From positions 558,001-622,000 of the forward strand of contig JABTUK010000003.1 of the NCBI GenBank assembly GCA_015075405.1: a stretch of DNA of 64,000 bases, given 5' to 3'. This DNA is from Anaerolineales bacterium. Its GTDB lineage: Bacteria > Chloroflexota > Anaerolineae > 4572-78 > J111. A model generated the notes under the pieces. The model made no database searches. It was not told the DNA's origin and was given only the letters and a program-made list of their open reading frames with translations. The position numbers and the translations under genes were made by a program. Shown one piece after another: positions 41,667 through 50,054 of the stretch. Positions within the stretch are counted from its first letter, which is position 1. Each line of letters starts with the position of its first letter.

Positions 41667-44600
41667 TTAATAGACAGGTGTCTCTATCGCTCCCAGGGCC
41701 TTGAGAGCTGCCTTCTGCGCTTTTGTCAACCCGGTCGCGCTGGTGATGTTCATCCGTTCGTAGGGCCGCTCGGGCTGGAGGGTTTTGAGACATTCGCCGG
41801 TCTCGACATCCCAGAGTTTGATGGTTGCATCCGCACTACCACTGGCCAGAAGGCGGCCATCGGGGCTGAAGACGACTGACCAAACCCAGTTGGTGTGGCC
41901 TGATAACATCTTGAGGCTTTGGCCGGTAGAGACCTCCCACAAGCGTACCGTCTGATCAAAACTGCCACTGGCCAGGAGGCGGCCATCGGGACTGAAAGCC
42001 ACTGACGGAACCGGGTGGGTGTGGCCTGATAACGTTTTGAGGCTTTGGCCGGTAGAGACCTCCCACAAGCGCACCGTCTGGTCTTCACTGCCGCTGGCCA
42101 GAAGGCAGCCATCGGGACTGAAGGCCACTGACGAAACCGGGTGGGTATGGCCTGATAACGTTTTGAGGCTTTGGCCGGTGTGCCGAAGGTCCCACAAGCG
42201 CACCGTCTGGTCTTGACTGCCACTGGCCAGGAAGCGGCCATCGGGGCTGAAGGCCACTGACCTGACCGGGTGGGTGTGGCCTGATAACGTCTTGAGGCTT
42301 TGGCCGGTGTTCCGAAGGTCCCACAAGCCCACCGTCTTGTCATTACTGCCACTGGCCAGGAGGCGGCCATCGGGACTGAAGACCACTGACCAAACCGGGT
42401 TGGTGTGGCCCGCCAACATTTCGAGGCTTTGGCCGGTGTTCCAAAGGTCCCACAAGCCCACTGTATGATCAAAACAGCCACTGGCCAGAAGGCGGCCATC
42501 GGGACTGAAGGCCACTGATGAAACCCAGTCGGTGTGGCCTGATAACGTCTTGAGGCTTTGGCCGCTGTTCACATCCCACAAGCGCACCGTGTGATCAAAA
42601 CAGCCACCGGCCAGAAGGCGACCATCGGGACTGAAGGCCACTGACCAAACCCAGTTGGTGTAACCTGATAACGCCTTGAGGTTTTGGCCGGTGGAGACCT
42701 CCCACAAGCGTACCGTCTGGTCATTACTGCTACTGGCCAGGAGACGGCCATCGGGACTGAAGGCCACTGACGAAACCCAGTGGGTGTGGCCTGATAACGT
42801 CTGAAGGCTTTGGCCGGTGTGGACTTCCCACAAGCGCACCGTCTGGTCTTCACTGCCACTGGCCAGGAAGCGGCCATCGGGACTGAAGGCCACTGACGAA
42901 ATCTGATTGGTGTGGCCCGCCAACGTCTTGAGGTTTTGGCCGGTGGGGACCTCCCACAAGCGCACCGTCTGGTCATTACTGCCACTGGCCAAGAGACGGC
43001 CATCGGGACTGAAGGCCACGGACCTAACCGGGTGGGCGTGGCCCACCAACGTCTTGAGGCTTTGGCCGCTGTTCACATCCCACAAGCGCACCGTGTGATC
43101 AAAACTGCCACTGGCCAGGAGGCGGCCATCGGGACTGAAGGCCACTGACCTGACCTGGTGGGTGTGGCCGGCCAACGTCTTGAGGCTCTGGCCGCTGGAG
43201 ACATCCCACAAGCGCACTGTCTGGTCATTACTGCCACTGGCCAGAAGGCGGCCATTGGGACTGAAGGCCACTGACCAAACCTGGTGGGTGTGGCCGGTCA
43301 ACGTTTTGAGGCTTTGGCCGGTGTTCCGAAGGTCCCACAAGCGCACCGTCCCATCCGGACTGCCACTGGCCAGAAGGCGGCCATCGGGACTGAAGGCCAC
43401 TGACCAGACAGCCCCCAGGTGCCCCTCACACGTCAGGAGCGGTTGGCCATCTGCGACCCGCCACAAGCGAACCTGTCCCTCAGCCGTACCCGCGGCCAAG
43501 ACCTTTCCATCCGGGCTAAAGGCCACTGAGAACGTAGGCCCAAAGGTATCCGTAAACACAGCTCCGGCCAGATGAGCTCCGGCGAAATTGAGGTCAGGCA
43601 CATGCAGACCTCCCAGGTAAGCCTGCCTGATCGTTAACCCGGAGAAATCATAGCCGCGAAGATTAAATTTGAGATGCACCAGCAAATTGAGAAGATTGCC
43701 CGCCGCATACCCCGGCTGCTGCGGCCCATCCTGGCGGAGCGCCTCCAATATTGCCTTGAGCCGCGTCTCCAGCCCCACCGGCCCCAAGGCAGCCAGCAAC
43801 CGCTCAGCCACCGGCTTTAGGATCAACCGGCTTTGGCTGGCCCGGACATACTCTTTGGCTTGGGCTTTGATCAGGGCATACCGATTCAAATGCAGGGGCG
43901 CAAGGGAGCGGGGGAGCAGGGGTGAAAATTCATCTCCTCTGCTCCCTTGCTCCGGTTCCTGAGCTTGTCGAAGGGCCGCTCCCCTGCCTGGTGATCCCTC
44001 AATTTCCCGACAGACATTCTCCACCAAATAATCGGTCAGAAACTCCATCACCACGTTTTGCAAGGTAAAGCCAGCCGCCTGTTGTTCCAATAACGACCGC
44101 CGCTGCAGCGAGCGCAGCGCCTCCAAAAAAGTGCCGCCTGCCTCTGACTTGACCAGATTATCTCTTAAAATCTGAGAGGAAACTGCCTCCCGCTCAATCG
44201 CCAGCCAGAGCATAATATCTCGCTCCAGGGCAGATAAGCGAGCAAACTGTTGATCCAGGATATCCCGAATATCGTCAAAGATGACCGCCTCTTCCCGCAG
44301 AAAGGCCTCAATATCGCCGGCAAAGAGTTCTTGGATGGTTTGGGCGATTAACTTCAAAGCCAGCGGATGGCCGGAATAATGCTCGACCAGCCCTTCCAAG
44401 ACGTGGGCCGGGCCGGACAGTCCTTGTCCCTGTAAAATGGCCAGGCCGGCCGGCTCGGCCAGACCGGCCAACTGGTGAAAACGAATCAAACTATTATCAT
44501 TGGCTAAGCGAGCCAGGCCCTGCGGTCTCTCCCGGCTGGTCAACAGCAGGCAGCTTTGATGCTCGCTGTCGCCAAAGCGCTGGATCAGTTGGCCATAGAG

Positions 44601-45344
44601 CTCATAGCCGGGGCGATAGTGGCCGGCCCGACCACCCTGCTGCATGATGGTTTCGACATTGTCGAGGATCAATAAACAGCGCTGCCGGCGCAAGGTGTCG
44701 AATAACAGCTCAAGTTGCTCAGCCAGATGATCGGGCCAGCCATTGAGTTGTTGCTGCGAGAGGATGTGGAACCAACCCCGCAGCATGCTGGTCAAAGGCG
44801 GCGCATTGATGAGTGACCTCCAGATCACATAGTCGAAGTGTGAACTGACCTGCCGGGCGACCTTTGTTGCCAGGACGGTTTTGCCGATCCCGCCCATCCC
44901 GACCAGGGCCACCAGGCGACAGCGGTCGGCCACCAGCCAGCGTTCCAGGCTCTCCTGTTCCCTCTCCCGGCCATAGAAGCTGCCCAGGTCGGGGGTCTCG
45001 CCCCAATCTACCACCGCGGCCTGGCCGGAAAAGATATCTTGCAGCTCAGCCCGGCTAAATTGATACCCGGCCTGAGCCGTCCACTGCTGAGCCGTGAGAA
45101 GATCGAGTTGGCCGGCAAAGAGGCGGATCAGGTAGCGCATGTAGGATCGGGTGGGTTTCCAGTGTCGCCCTTTATACAGCGAGCCATGTTCCCAACGCGA
45201 GACCAGGGGGCCATCAATAACCCGGTGATCTTCAGCGGGGCCGGCCTGGGCCAGTTGATCCAGCGCGTCAACAAACGCTTGCTGGCTCAATTGGGCCTGG
45301 TGACGGAGTGTTTTGAGCTGCTCGCCAAATTTTTTGAGATCCAT
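41667..45344 (-). CDS. XRE-NB-ARC (STAND) protein with 14 WD40 repeats
   Basis: 1225 residues. N-terminal XRE-like HTH ([31 protein letters not shown]), NB-ARC STAND NTPase (Walker [16 protein letters not shown], Walker [22 protein letters not shown]), helical arm, a short pentapeptide-like stretch ([21 protein letters not shown]), then 14 WD40 repeats of [27 protein letters not shown], enough for two seven-bladed propellers. Such proteins oligomerise on ligand binding and are known in signalling and antiphage or cell-death roles; no effector domain other than the HTH is visible. A repeat-derived segment ([16 protein letters not shown]) sits before the pentapeptide part. Confidence 0.93.
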   Translation of the reverse strand: MDLKKFGEQLKTLRHQAQLSQQAFVDALDQLAQAGPAEDHRVIDGPLVSRWEHGSLYKGRHWKPTRSYMRYLIRLFAGQLDLLTAQQWTAQAGYQFSRAELQDIFSGQAAVVDWGETPDLGSFYGREREQESLERWLVADRCRLVALVGMGGIGKTVLATKVARQVSSHFDYVIWRSLINAPPLTSMLRGWFHILSQQQLNGWPDHLAEQLELLFDTLRRQRCLLILDNVETIMQQGGRAGHYRPGYELYGQLIQRFGDSEHQSCLLLTSRERPQGLARLANDNSLIRFHQLAGLAEPAGLAILQGQGLSGPAHVLEGLVEHYSGHPLALKLIAQTIQELFAGDIEAFLREEAVIFDDIRDILDQQFARLSALERDIMLWLAIEREAVSSQILRDNLVKSEAGGTFLEALRSLQRRSLLEQQAAGFTLQNVVMEFLTDYLVENVCREIEGSPGRGAALRQAQEPEQGSRGDEFSPLLPRSLAPLHLNRYALIKAQAKEYVRASQSRLILKPVAERLLAALGPVGLETRLKAILEALRQDGPQQPGYAAGNLLNLLVHLKFNLRGYDFSGLTIRQAYLGGLHVPDLNFAGAHLAGAVFTDTFGPTFSVAFSPDGKVLAAGTAEGQVRLWRVADGQPLLTCEGHLGAVWSVAFSPDGRLLASGSPDGTVRLWDLRNTGQSLKTLTGHTHQVWSVAFSPNGRLLASGSNDQTVRLWDVSSGQSLKTLAGHTHQVRSVAFSPDGRLLASGSFDHTVRLWDVNSGQSLKTLVGHAHPVRSVAFSPDGRLLASGSNDQTVRLWEVPTGQNLKTLAGHTNQISSVAFSPDGRFLASGSEDQTVRLWEVHTGQSLQTLSGHTHWVSSVAFSPDGRLLASSSNDQTVRLWEVSTGQNLKALSGYTNWVWSVAFSPDGRLLAGGCFDHTVRLWDVNSGQSLKTLSGHTDWVSSVAFSPDGRLLASGCFDHTVGLWDLWNTGQSLEMLAGHTNPVWSVVFSPDGRLLASGSNDKTVGLWDLRNTGQSLKTLSGHTHPVRSVAFSPDGRFLASGSQDQTVRLWDLRHTGQSLKTLSGHTHPVSSVAFSPDGCLLASGSEDQTVRLWEVSTGQSLKTLSGHTHPVPSVAFSPDGRLLASGSFDQTVRLWEVSTGQSLKMLSGHTNWVWSVVFSPDGRLLASGSADATIKLWDVETGECLKTLQPERPYERMNITSATGLTKAQKAALKALGAIETPVY
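43893..43990. repeat. Repeat translated inside the STAND gene (GAGCTTGTCGAAGGGC type)
   Basis: AGGGAGCGGGGGAGCAGGGG and CTGCTCCCTTGCTCC arms followed by GGTTCCTGAGCTTGTCGAAG, a word seen widely in noncoding repeats; here in frame as [12 protein letters not shown]. Confidence 0.65.
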
Positions 45345-45555
45345 CGTAACGCTTGCCCTTAAACAGCAATGACCGGATCGGTTGACTTGTACAGTTGTGC
45401 AAGGGGATGTACAGGGACAATCGAACCAAAATCGGGTATCCTGATGTTACCAGATAACATTCACAATAAAAGATGATTGAGTCAGGTAAAGGCAATCATC
45501 CTATCGTTGCCCTAACTTCTGGGACTTGCGCTGGCCGCTGCTGCTCAAAGATATT

Positions 45556-46002
45556 ATGGCCCTGCGATACCATGACCTCAGCCAAAATCAACCCCTGTTC
45601 CAGGCCATGACCGGCCTGGGCCTAACCGAGTTCGATGAGTTGGTCAAAACCATCTTGCCATGTTTTACGGCCGCGGAGAAGAAGCGGCTCAACCGGCCTG
45701 ATCGGCAGCGCGTCGTTGGGGGTGGACCTGACTTTGAATTAGAAGCTCGAGACCAAATCCTGCTGACGATAGTCTGGTTGCGCCACTATCCGACTCTTGA
45801 GGCCTTAGGCGGTCTGTTTGGGGTCAGTGATACCACGGCCGGCCGTTATATCCGCCGTATCCTGCCGCTCCTGGAGACGGCGGGACTGGATACGATGCGC
45901 ATGCCAGACCCCGGTCGTAAGCGACGACGGCATCTCTCCGACCTGTTGCAAGCGACGCCCGAGTTGGCACTGATCATCGCCGCTTTCGGGCAACCGGCGT
46001 AG
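45556..46002 (+). pseudogene. Truncated IS5-family-like transposase (HTH part only)
   Basis: 148 residues from the second in-frame start. ALRYHDLSQNQPLFQAMTG, GPDFELEARDQILLTIVWLRHYPTLEALGGLFGVSDTTAGRYIRRILPLLE and MRMPDPGRKRRRHLSDLLQATPELALIIAAF are the N-terminal helix-turn-helix half of DDE transposases of this group; the catalytic DDE half is missing, the frame stopping after AFGQPA. MITE-B begins 15 bp further. A dead remnant, no inverted repeats identified. Confidence 0.8.
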
Positions 46003-46016
46003 CGTCCTCAACTATC

Positions 46017-46110
46017 CTCAGTAGATCCAAATTTACGTAGGGCGGCATCCCTATGCCGCCTGCTGACGCATAGGAATGTGTCAGCTACGGTGAAAAATTG
46101 GATCCACTGA
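46017..46110. repeat. MITE-B copy 3 (inverted)
   Basis: CTCAGTAGATCCAAATTTACG..CTACGGTGAAAAATTGGATCC, the reverse orientation of 22764 and 23413. Immediately downstream of the truncated transposase. Confidence 0.85.
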
Positions 46111-46213
46111 TCCTCTCTCTTATTATGAATGTTAGCCGGTAATTATACAGCCGTTTAGCTTCAGGTACAAAGATTTGGCATGGTTGAAAGTTCTGATTAT
46201 CGAAGACTAAGGC

Positions 46214-46352
46214 AGTTCCAAGAAAATAATTATCCCAAGCCGGTGATACGTGATGCGTGATACGTAATGAATTCCTGCCAAAAGTCCTCACGTATCACGT
46301 ATTACGCATCACACAGGTCAATATATTTTGGGATGATTTAAATTTTGGAACT
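46214..46352. repeat. Composite palindrome AGTTCCAA..TTGGAACT with GTGATACGTGATGCG core
   Basis: Outer arms AGTTCCAA / TTGGAACT and TATCCCAA / TTGGGAT enclose an inner inverted pair GTGATACGTGATGCGTGA and CACGTATCACGTATTACGC. Possible MITE carrying the ACGTGAT repeat. The remainder of 46111-46562 has no supportable gene. Confidence 0.55.
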
Positions 46353-46562
46353 CCCTAAATTGCCGCATCATAAAGGAGGATAATAGCCTAAAGAAAATTA
46401 ATCCGGGCAAGATCGTCCCAAATAATGATGAATTAATGGCGTTCCGCTACCTTACAGAAGGTATAGCCCAAGCAACGAAAAACGCCATCTGTTCCCATAA
46501 CCTGTAACTATAGGTGCGACACGATCTGAGTCGCATCCCACCCAAGAAAGGAGATTGTTTCA

Positions 46563-46988
46563 ATGTCAACCGAAAGTAACAAGGCCGTTGTCCAGCGTTT
46601 CCGTGAGGCCCTCGACGCGGGCGATCTCGATGGAGCGTTTGCGGTTTTTGCCCCCAATGCCGTCGTGCATATGGGCAGCGCCCCGGAGCCGCTCAGCATG
46701 GAGGGCTTCAAACAAATGGGGCAGCTACTCCTGGGCGCGTTCACAGGCAGCACGTCAACCGTCGAGGATATGATTGCGGAAGGGGACAAGGTTGTTAGCA
46801 GGCTCACCTTTCGAGGCGCCCATACGGGTGACCTGATGGGTATCCCTCCGACGGGCAAGTCTGTGGCGATGTCAGAAATAATTATTGACCGGTTGGCCGA
46901 TGGGCAAATCATCGAATCATGGCGCTTATTTGACCAGATGGCGATGATGCAACAGTTGGGCTTGATCCCTGCGCCCGAACAAAGCTGA
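46563..46988 (+). CDS. SnoaL-like ester cyclase 1
   Basis: 141 residues; AAAGGAG upstream. VVQRFREALDAGDLDGAFAVFAPNAVVHMG, EDMIAEGDKVVSRLTFRGAHTGDLMGIPPTGKSVAMSE and DGQIIESWRLFDQMAMMQQLG are the SnoaL/ester-cyclase (cystatin-like NTF2 fold) signatures. SnoaL itself cyclises polyketides, but most such proteins have unknown substrates. First of three paralogs in a six-gene group on this strand. Confidence 0.9.
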   Translation: MSTESNKAVVQRFREALDAGDLDGAFAVFAPNAVVHMGSAPEPLSMEGFKQMGQLLLGAFTGSTSTVEDMIAEGDKVVSRLTFRGAHTGDLMGIPPTGKSVAMSEIIIDRLADGQIIESWRLFDQMAMMQQLGLIPAPEQS

Positions 46989-47024
46989 AGTTAGGCATTC
47001 AGCCTGAGATCTTCCAGACACAAT

Positions 47025-47062
47025 CAAATCGGAATTCATCATAAAAATAAGGAGAATAACCA
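47025..47062 (+). promoter_or_regulatory. Conserved 38-nt leader, copy 1
   Basis: Ends AATAAGGAGAATAACCA immediately before the ATG of SnoaL 2 and includes its SD. Differs in only four positions from 47693-47730, although the genes that follow are unrelated. Confidence 0.6.
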
Positions 47063-47497
47063 ATGTCAACTGAACAAAATAAAGCATTAGTCCGTCAAAT
47101 GGTGGAGGAAGTCTTCAATCGGGGAAACATGAGTATGGCCGACGAGTTCTTGGCGCCCGATTTCGTTGAACACGAGGAACTTCCACCCGGCATACCGCCT
47201 GGTCGTGAGGCCCCCAAAGTATTGTTTACCATGTTGCGCAGCGCCTTCCCAGACTTCAAAGCCACAATTGAGCACCTTATCGCCGAAGGTGATGAGATCG
47301 TATTGCGCATGACCTGGACTGGCACCCATGAGGGTGAGTTTATGGGCATTCCACCAACCGGCAAGCGCATATCCATTAACGTGATTGACATTCTCGGCAT
47401 GGCTGAGGGCAAGTGTGTGGAACATTGGGGGGTCATGGATAGTATGGCCATGATGCAGCAGCTTGGCGTCGTCCCAGCGCCGGGCCAGGCCGGGTAG
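47063..47497 (+). CDS. SnoaL-like ester cyclase 2
   Basis: 144 residues. Starts MSTEQNKALVRQMVEEVFNRGN; has FVEHEELPPGIPPGREAPKVLF, EGDEIVLRMTWTGTHEGEFMGIPPTGKRISI and EHWGVMDSMAMMQQLGVVPAPG, the full SnoaL ester-cyclase signature and the same C-terminal MAMMQQLGxxPAP as paralog 1. Preceded by the 38-nt leader. Confidence 0.9.
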   Translation: MSTEQNKALVRQMVEEVFNRGNMSMADEFLAPDFVEHEELPPGIPPGREAPKVLFTMLRSAFPDFKATIEHLIAEGDEIVLRMTWTGTHEGEFMGIPPTGKRISINVIDILGMAEGKCVEHWGVMDSMAMMQQLGVVPAPGQAG

Positions 47498-47565
47498 AGA
47501 TTGGCCCTTTTAGACTATGAAAGCGAGGTGATGCTGATAATTAGTGTACAGGAGAGATAAGCTTG

Positions 47566-47672
47566 ATGTGTCATTCTGAGGCCATAGGCCGAAGAATCTC
47601 CATGTAGTATAACTTGGCTTTATGGTTGGAATGTTTTATGGAGATTCTTCGCTCACGCGAAGCAGTGACATA
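47566..47672. repeat. TGTCATTCTGAGGC palindromic repeat
   Basis: TGTCATTCTGAGGC..CGAAGAATCTCCAT at the left and ATGGAGATTCTTCGC..GCAGTGACA at the right; a further member of the GTCATT-type repeats, inside the SnoaL/ABM group. Confidence 0.65.
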
Positions 47673-47692
47673 TTCTGAACAATTACCACAAA

Positions 47693-47730
47693 CAAATCGG
47701 ATTTCATTATAAAAATAAGGAGATTAACAA
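47693..47730 (+). promoter_or_regulatory. Conserved 38-nt leader, copy 2
   Basis: Ends AATAAGGAGATTAACAA immediately before the ATG of the 88-residue protein. See copy 1. Confidence 0.6.
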
Positions 47731-47997
47731 ATGCCAAAGATAGTTGCTACCCATACAGTCGAGGATGTGAAGCATTGGGCGTCCAAGGGCCATGAGCGGG
47801 TCGAGATTCTGGGGCAATTCGCCACGGAAATCGTCTCGTATGTTGCTGCGGATGGAAGCAATAAGGTCGCCGTGTCGGCCAACCTTCACGATATGGAGGG
47901 GATGATGGCCTGGATGCAAACCCCCGAGGCGGCGGCAGCGATGGGCTCGCACGGTGTTATACAGCCGGTCATCTTCCATATTGAGGCTGCCGAGTAG
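47731..47997 (+). CDS. Small ABM-fold-like protein
   Basis: 88 residues. VATHTVEDVKHWASKGHERVEILGQFATEIVSYVAADGSNKVAVSANLHDMEGMMAWMQTPEAAAAM has the beta-alpha-beta-beta pattern of dimeric alpha/beta barrels (DUF3764/ABM-like). No catalytic residue assignable. Lies between SnoaL 2 and SnoaL 3 with its own SD; 15 bp separate it from SnoaL 3. Confidence 0.7.
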   Translation: MPKIVATHTVEDVKHWASKGHERVEILGQFATEIVSYVAADGSNKVAVSANLHDMEGMMAWMQTPEAAAAMGSHGVIQPVIFHIEAAE

Positions 47998-48012
47998 TAG
48001 GAGGTTATTTCA

Positions 48013-48399
48013 ATGTCAACCGAACAAAATAAAGCGGTTGTCCGCCGTTTCATCGAGCAGATCTTGACCACCAAGGACGTTGCTTTAGTGGACGAACTAA
48101 TGGCGCCCGACTATGTCAATCACTTAGTTCCTGGGGGACGCGAGGGCTTCAAACAGTTCGTCGCCATGTTGGGCGCGGCTTTCCCCGATCTCAAGTGGGG
48201 CTTGAGCATCGAGCGTATGATCGCTGAAGGCGATTACGTGATGGTGCGGGCCACAATGCATGTTACAAACGCCGGCAAAGAAGCATCGGGATCGGGCCTG
48301 GGTGAATTCCGCGTCGCAAACGGTAAAATTGTGGAAGATTGGCCCGTAAGCAACGGGGCAGAACTGATGCAACAGGTTGGGGTGGCTCTGCCAGGGTAG
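48013..48399 (+). CDS. SnoaL-like protein 3 (diverged)
   Basis: 128 residues, shorter than its paralogs. MSTEQNKAVVRRFIEQILTTKDVALVDELMAPDYVNHLVPGGREGF is clearly SnoaL; EGDYVMVRATMH is followed by NAGKEASGSGLGEFRVANGKIVEDW, so the GIPPTGK loop of the other two is missing. The leader GGAGGTTATTTCAATG and first codons match those of SnoaL 1 closely, pointing to local duplication. Confidence 0.85.
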   Translation: MSTEQNKAVVRRFIEQILTTKDVALVDELMAPDYVNHLVPGGREGFKQFVAMLGAAFPDLKWGLSIERMIAEGDYVMVRATMHVTNAGKEASGSGLGEFRVANGKIVEDWPVSNGAELMQQVGVALPG

Positions 48400-48456
48400 A
48401 GCGAGAAGTGGGTATTCGGCGGGAATAACCAGGGGAGCGCGTCGCTTTAAGCAACT

Positions 48457-48573
48457 CAAATCAAAAGGGTGTGACCAATTTGAGTGTAGGACAAGCTAAC
48501 AGCTTGTCACGCCAGACAAACTAACAGTTTGTCCTACAATTCCAACTCATTTTAGTCGCACCCAAATCAAAAG
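48457..48573. mobile_element. 95-bp MITE with 11-bp flanking direct repeat
   Basis: CAAATCAAAAG at 48457-48467 and again at 48563-48573 flank 48468-48562. The element's ends GGTGTGACCAATTTGAGT and ACTCATTTTAGTCGCACC are inverted repeats, and inner arms GTAGGACAAGCTAACAGC.. / ..CTAACAGTTTGTCCTAC pair as well. The flanks look like a target-site duplication, so this is an inserted nonautonomous element between SnoaL 3 and the DUF3303-like gene. Confidence 0.7.
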
Positions 48574-48589
48574 AAAGCGAGTTTTACCG

Positions 48590-48907
48590 ATGCTATTTTT
48601 AACATATTGGGAGTTAAATGAGGCCATGTCTGTTGCAGAACGGCAAAAGATCGCCGGAAAACTGACCTCATCGGGACTATTTCCACCCAAAGGGGTCAAC
48701 ATTATCCGTTGGGATTCCACCCCTGATGGCTGGGGCATCATTGTCGCCGAGGCAGAAACCGCTGCTGACATTTTCGATGCAATAAATCTATGGCGAGTGG
48801 CCGGAGCCGGGTTCTTCAAATTTACCAAAACATCACCTGCTGAACCCGTTCAAGAGGTGATACCTCGGGTAGACGGACTATTGAAAGCTTTAGAAAGGAC
48901 AGGATGA
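48590..48907 (+). CDS. DUF3303-like small protein
   Basis: 105 residues. MLFLTYWELNEAMSVAERQKIAGKL, GVNIIRWDSTPDGWGIIVAEAETAADIFDAINLWRVAGAGFFKFTKTSPAEPVQEV resembles DUF3303, another dimeric alpha/beta-barrel-type domain. Stop is followed after 1 bp by the ABM gene's ATG, so they are co-translated. Confidence 0.75.
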   Translation: MLFLTYWELNEAMSVAERQKIAGKLTSSGLFPPKGVNIIRWDSTPDGWGIIVAEAETAADIFDAINLWRVAGAGFFKFTKTSPAEPVQEVIPRVDGLLKALERTG

Positions 48908-48908
48908 A

Positions 48909-49202
48909 ATGGCCATCAAAGTGATCGTCGAATTACAGGCCAAACCAGGCCGGCAGGCTGAGCTCAAGAGTCTGATCGAGAGCATTGTGGCGGACCATGG
49001 ACCGGGCCAACACGGTTTCCTGGGCAGCACCCGCTACGAGGTACTCGATAACCCCGACATCCTGGTTGAGATTGCCGATTGGGAATCGGCCGAGGCGCGG
49101 GTGGCGCATATGCAGGAGGCTGCGGCCAGCGGCATCTACACCCCGCTGGGGGAGCTGTTAGCCGCGCCATTCAGGGCTACGGTCATCAGGCAGTTGCCCT
49201 GA
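48909..49202 (+). CDS. Antibiotic biosynthesis monooxygenase (ABM) domain protein
   Basis: 97 residues. IKVIVELQAKPGRQAELKSLIESIV, GFLGSTRYEVLDNPDILVEIADWESAEARVAHMQ fits the ABM family: cofactor-independent monooxygenases (quinone-forming) and relatives. Catalysis cannot be confirmed from sequence. Last gene of the SnoaL/ABM group. Confidence 0.88.
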   Translation: MAIKVIVELQAKPGRQAELKSLIESIVADHGPGQHGFLGSTRYEVLDNPDILVEIADWESAEARVAHMQEAAASGIYTPLGELLAAPFRATVIRQLP

Positions 49203-49278
49203 CGGGCGGCCTGGTGTTACCGTCAGCAACCCGCGCCCGACCGATGGGGTGTTACTTGCTCTCATGGGCAAATCACCC

Positions 49279-49857
49279 TTAAGTCAAATTCTTAAATGAG
49301 AGGGCGCAGTCGGGGCATATCCCATGCGTAATTTGGGGCAATTCAGAGAGGGCAAACAGACCTAACGTTTTGACAGCATCTTCGACCGACAGCCAGGTGC
49401 TATCGTAGTGGACGCGATTGCACCAGCTACACATCATCAGCAGTTCTTGATTCCGTCCAATGGCTGAGTCTAAAAGCCGGACTTGATCACGAGACTCTGT
49501 CCGGAGCAGATAATTTCTAAACTCAAGTCCTTGGTGGGTAAGGGGAACGATCTCCATTTGCATATAGCGGCGGAAATTTGGGCTATCGCAGCGATAGGTG
49601 AAGACCAGCCGGCACTGACTCTGGCGAACTTGCCGCATCAGGAGTTTGTAAAGATGAGGAGCTTCGCGGCCGGCAATAAAATCCCAGAGGGGGCGACCAA
49701 CAACAACCTGACGGGTCAGATGCGAAGCGTCGTTTTCCTGAGCAAAACGCAGCCAGTGGTCATTGACATCGGTGAGCACATCATAGGCGTCAACTGTGTG
49801 CATAAAAGCCGGAATTTTGATAATCTCTTTCATGGCATTGTTCCGATGTTCCAGCAT
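49279..49857 (-). CDS. PAS-like protein with C-terminal CxxC/HGxCPxC site
   Basis: 192 residues (an internal start MKEIIKIPAF at 49833 is also possible). A PAS-like fold (VLTDVNDHWLRFAQENDASHL..GRPLWDFIAGREAPHLYKLLMRQVRQ) is followed by MCSWCNRVHYDSTWLSVEDAVKTLG and PQITHGICPDCALSF, a four-Cys pattern seen after PAS/GAF parts of signalling proteins (ICSWCKKIR..THGICPEC). No kinase or output domain is attached. Convergent with the ABM gene. Role unknown. Confidence 0.7.
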   Translation of the reverse strand: MLEHRNNAMKEIIKIPAFMHTVDAYDVLTDVNDHWLRFAQENDASHLTRQVVVGRPLWDFIAGREAPHLYKLLMRQVRQSQCRLVFTYRCDSPNFRRYMQMEIVPLTHQGLEFRNYLLRTESRDQVRLLDSAIGRNQELLMMCSWCNRVHYDSTWLSVEDAVKTLGLFALSELPQITHGICPDCALSFKNLT

Positions 49858-50054
49858 CCCAATAATAGGCGGTATGTCGAAAGTTGTGTAATTTGCTCAT
49901 CCCTCTCAAGGGAATCAGGTTTTTACACACAATTTGCAATACTACCCAATAATACCAGAACGCAAGTGGCTTAAGTGGGATGCCTTTGATGTGAATTGTA
50001 TCACTAATCGGGACAAGAATCCATAAGGATGGAGTAAATGATTTGGGGCAGTTG

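Noticed and set aside
41750-43575. Regularly spaced direct repeats resembling a CRISPR or satellite array
   Set aside because: The 126/129-bp period is the coding repeat of the WD40 blades; no short repeat-spacer structure and no cas genes.
46371-46505. Open frame after AAAGGAGGATAAT reading KINPGKIVPNNDELMAFRYL
   Set aside because: No start codon in register with the SD, no recognisable family and a likely interruption by the repeat upstream.
46563-49202. Polyketide biosynthetic gene cluster
   Set aside because: No ketosynthase, acyl carrier or tailoring genes; SnoaL and ABM folds alone do not make a pathway.
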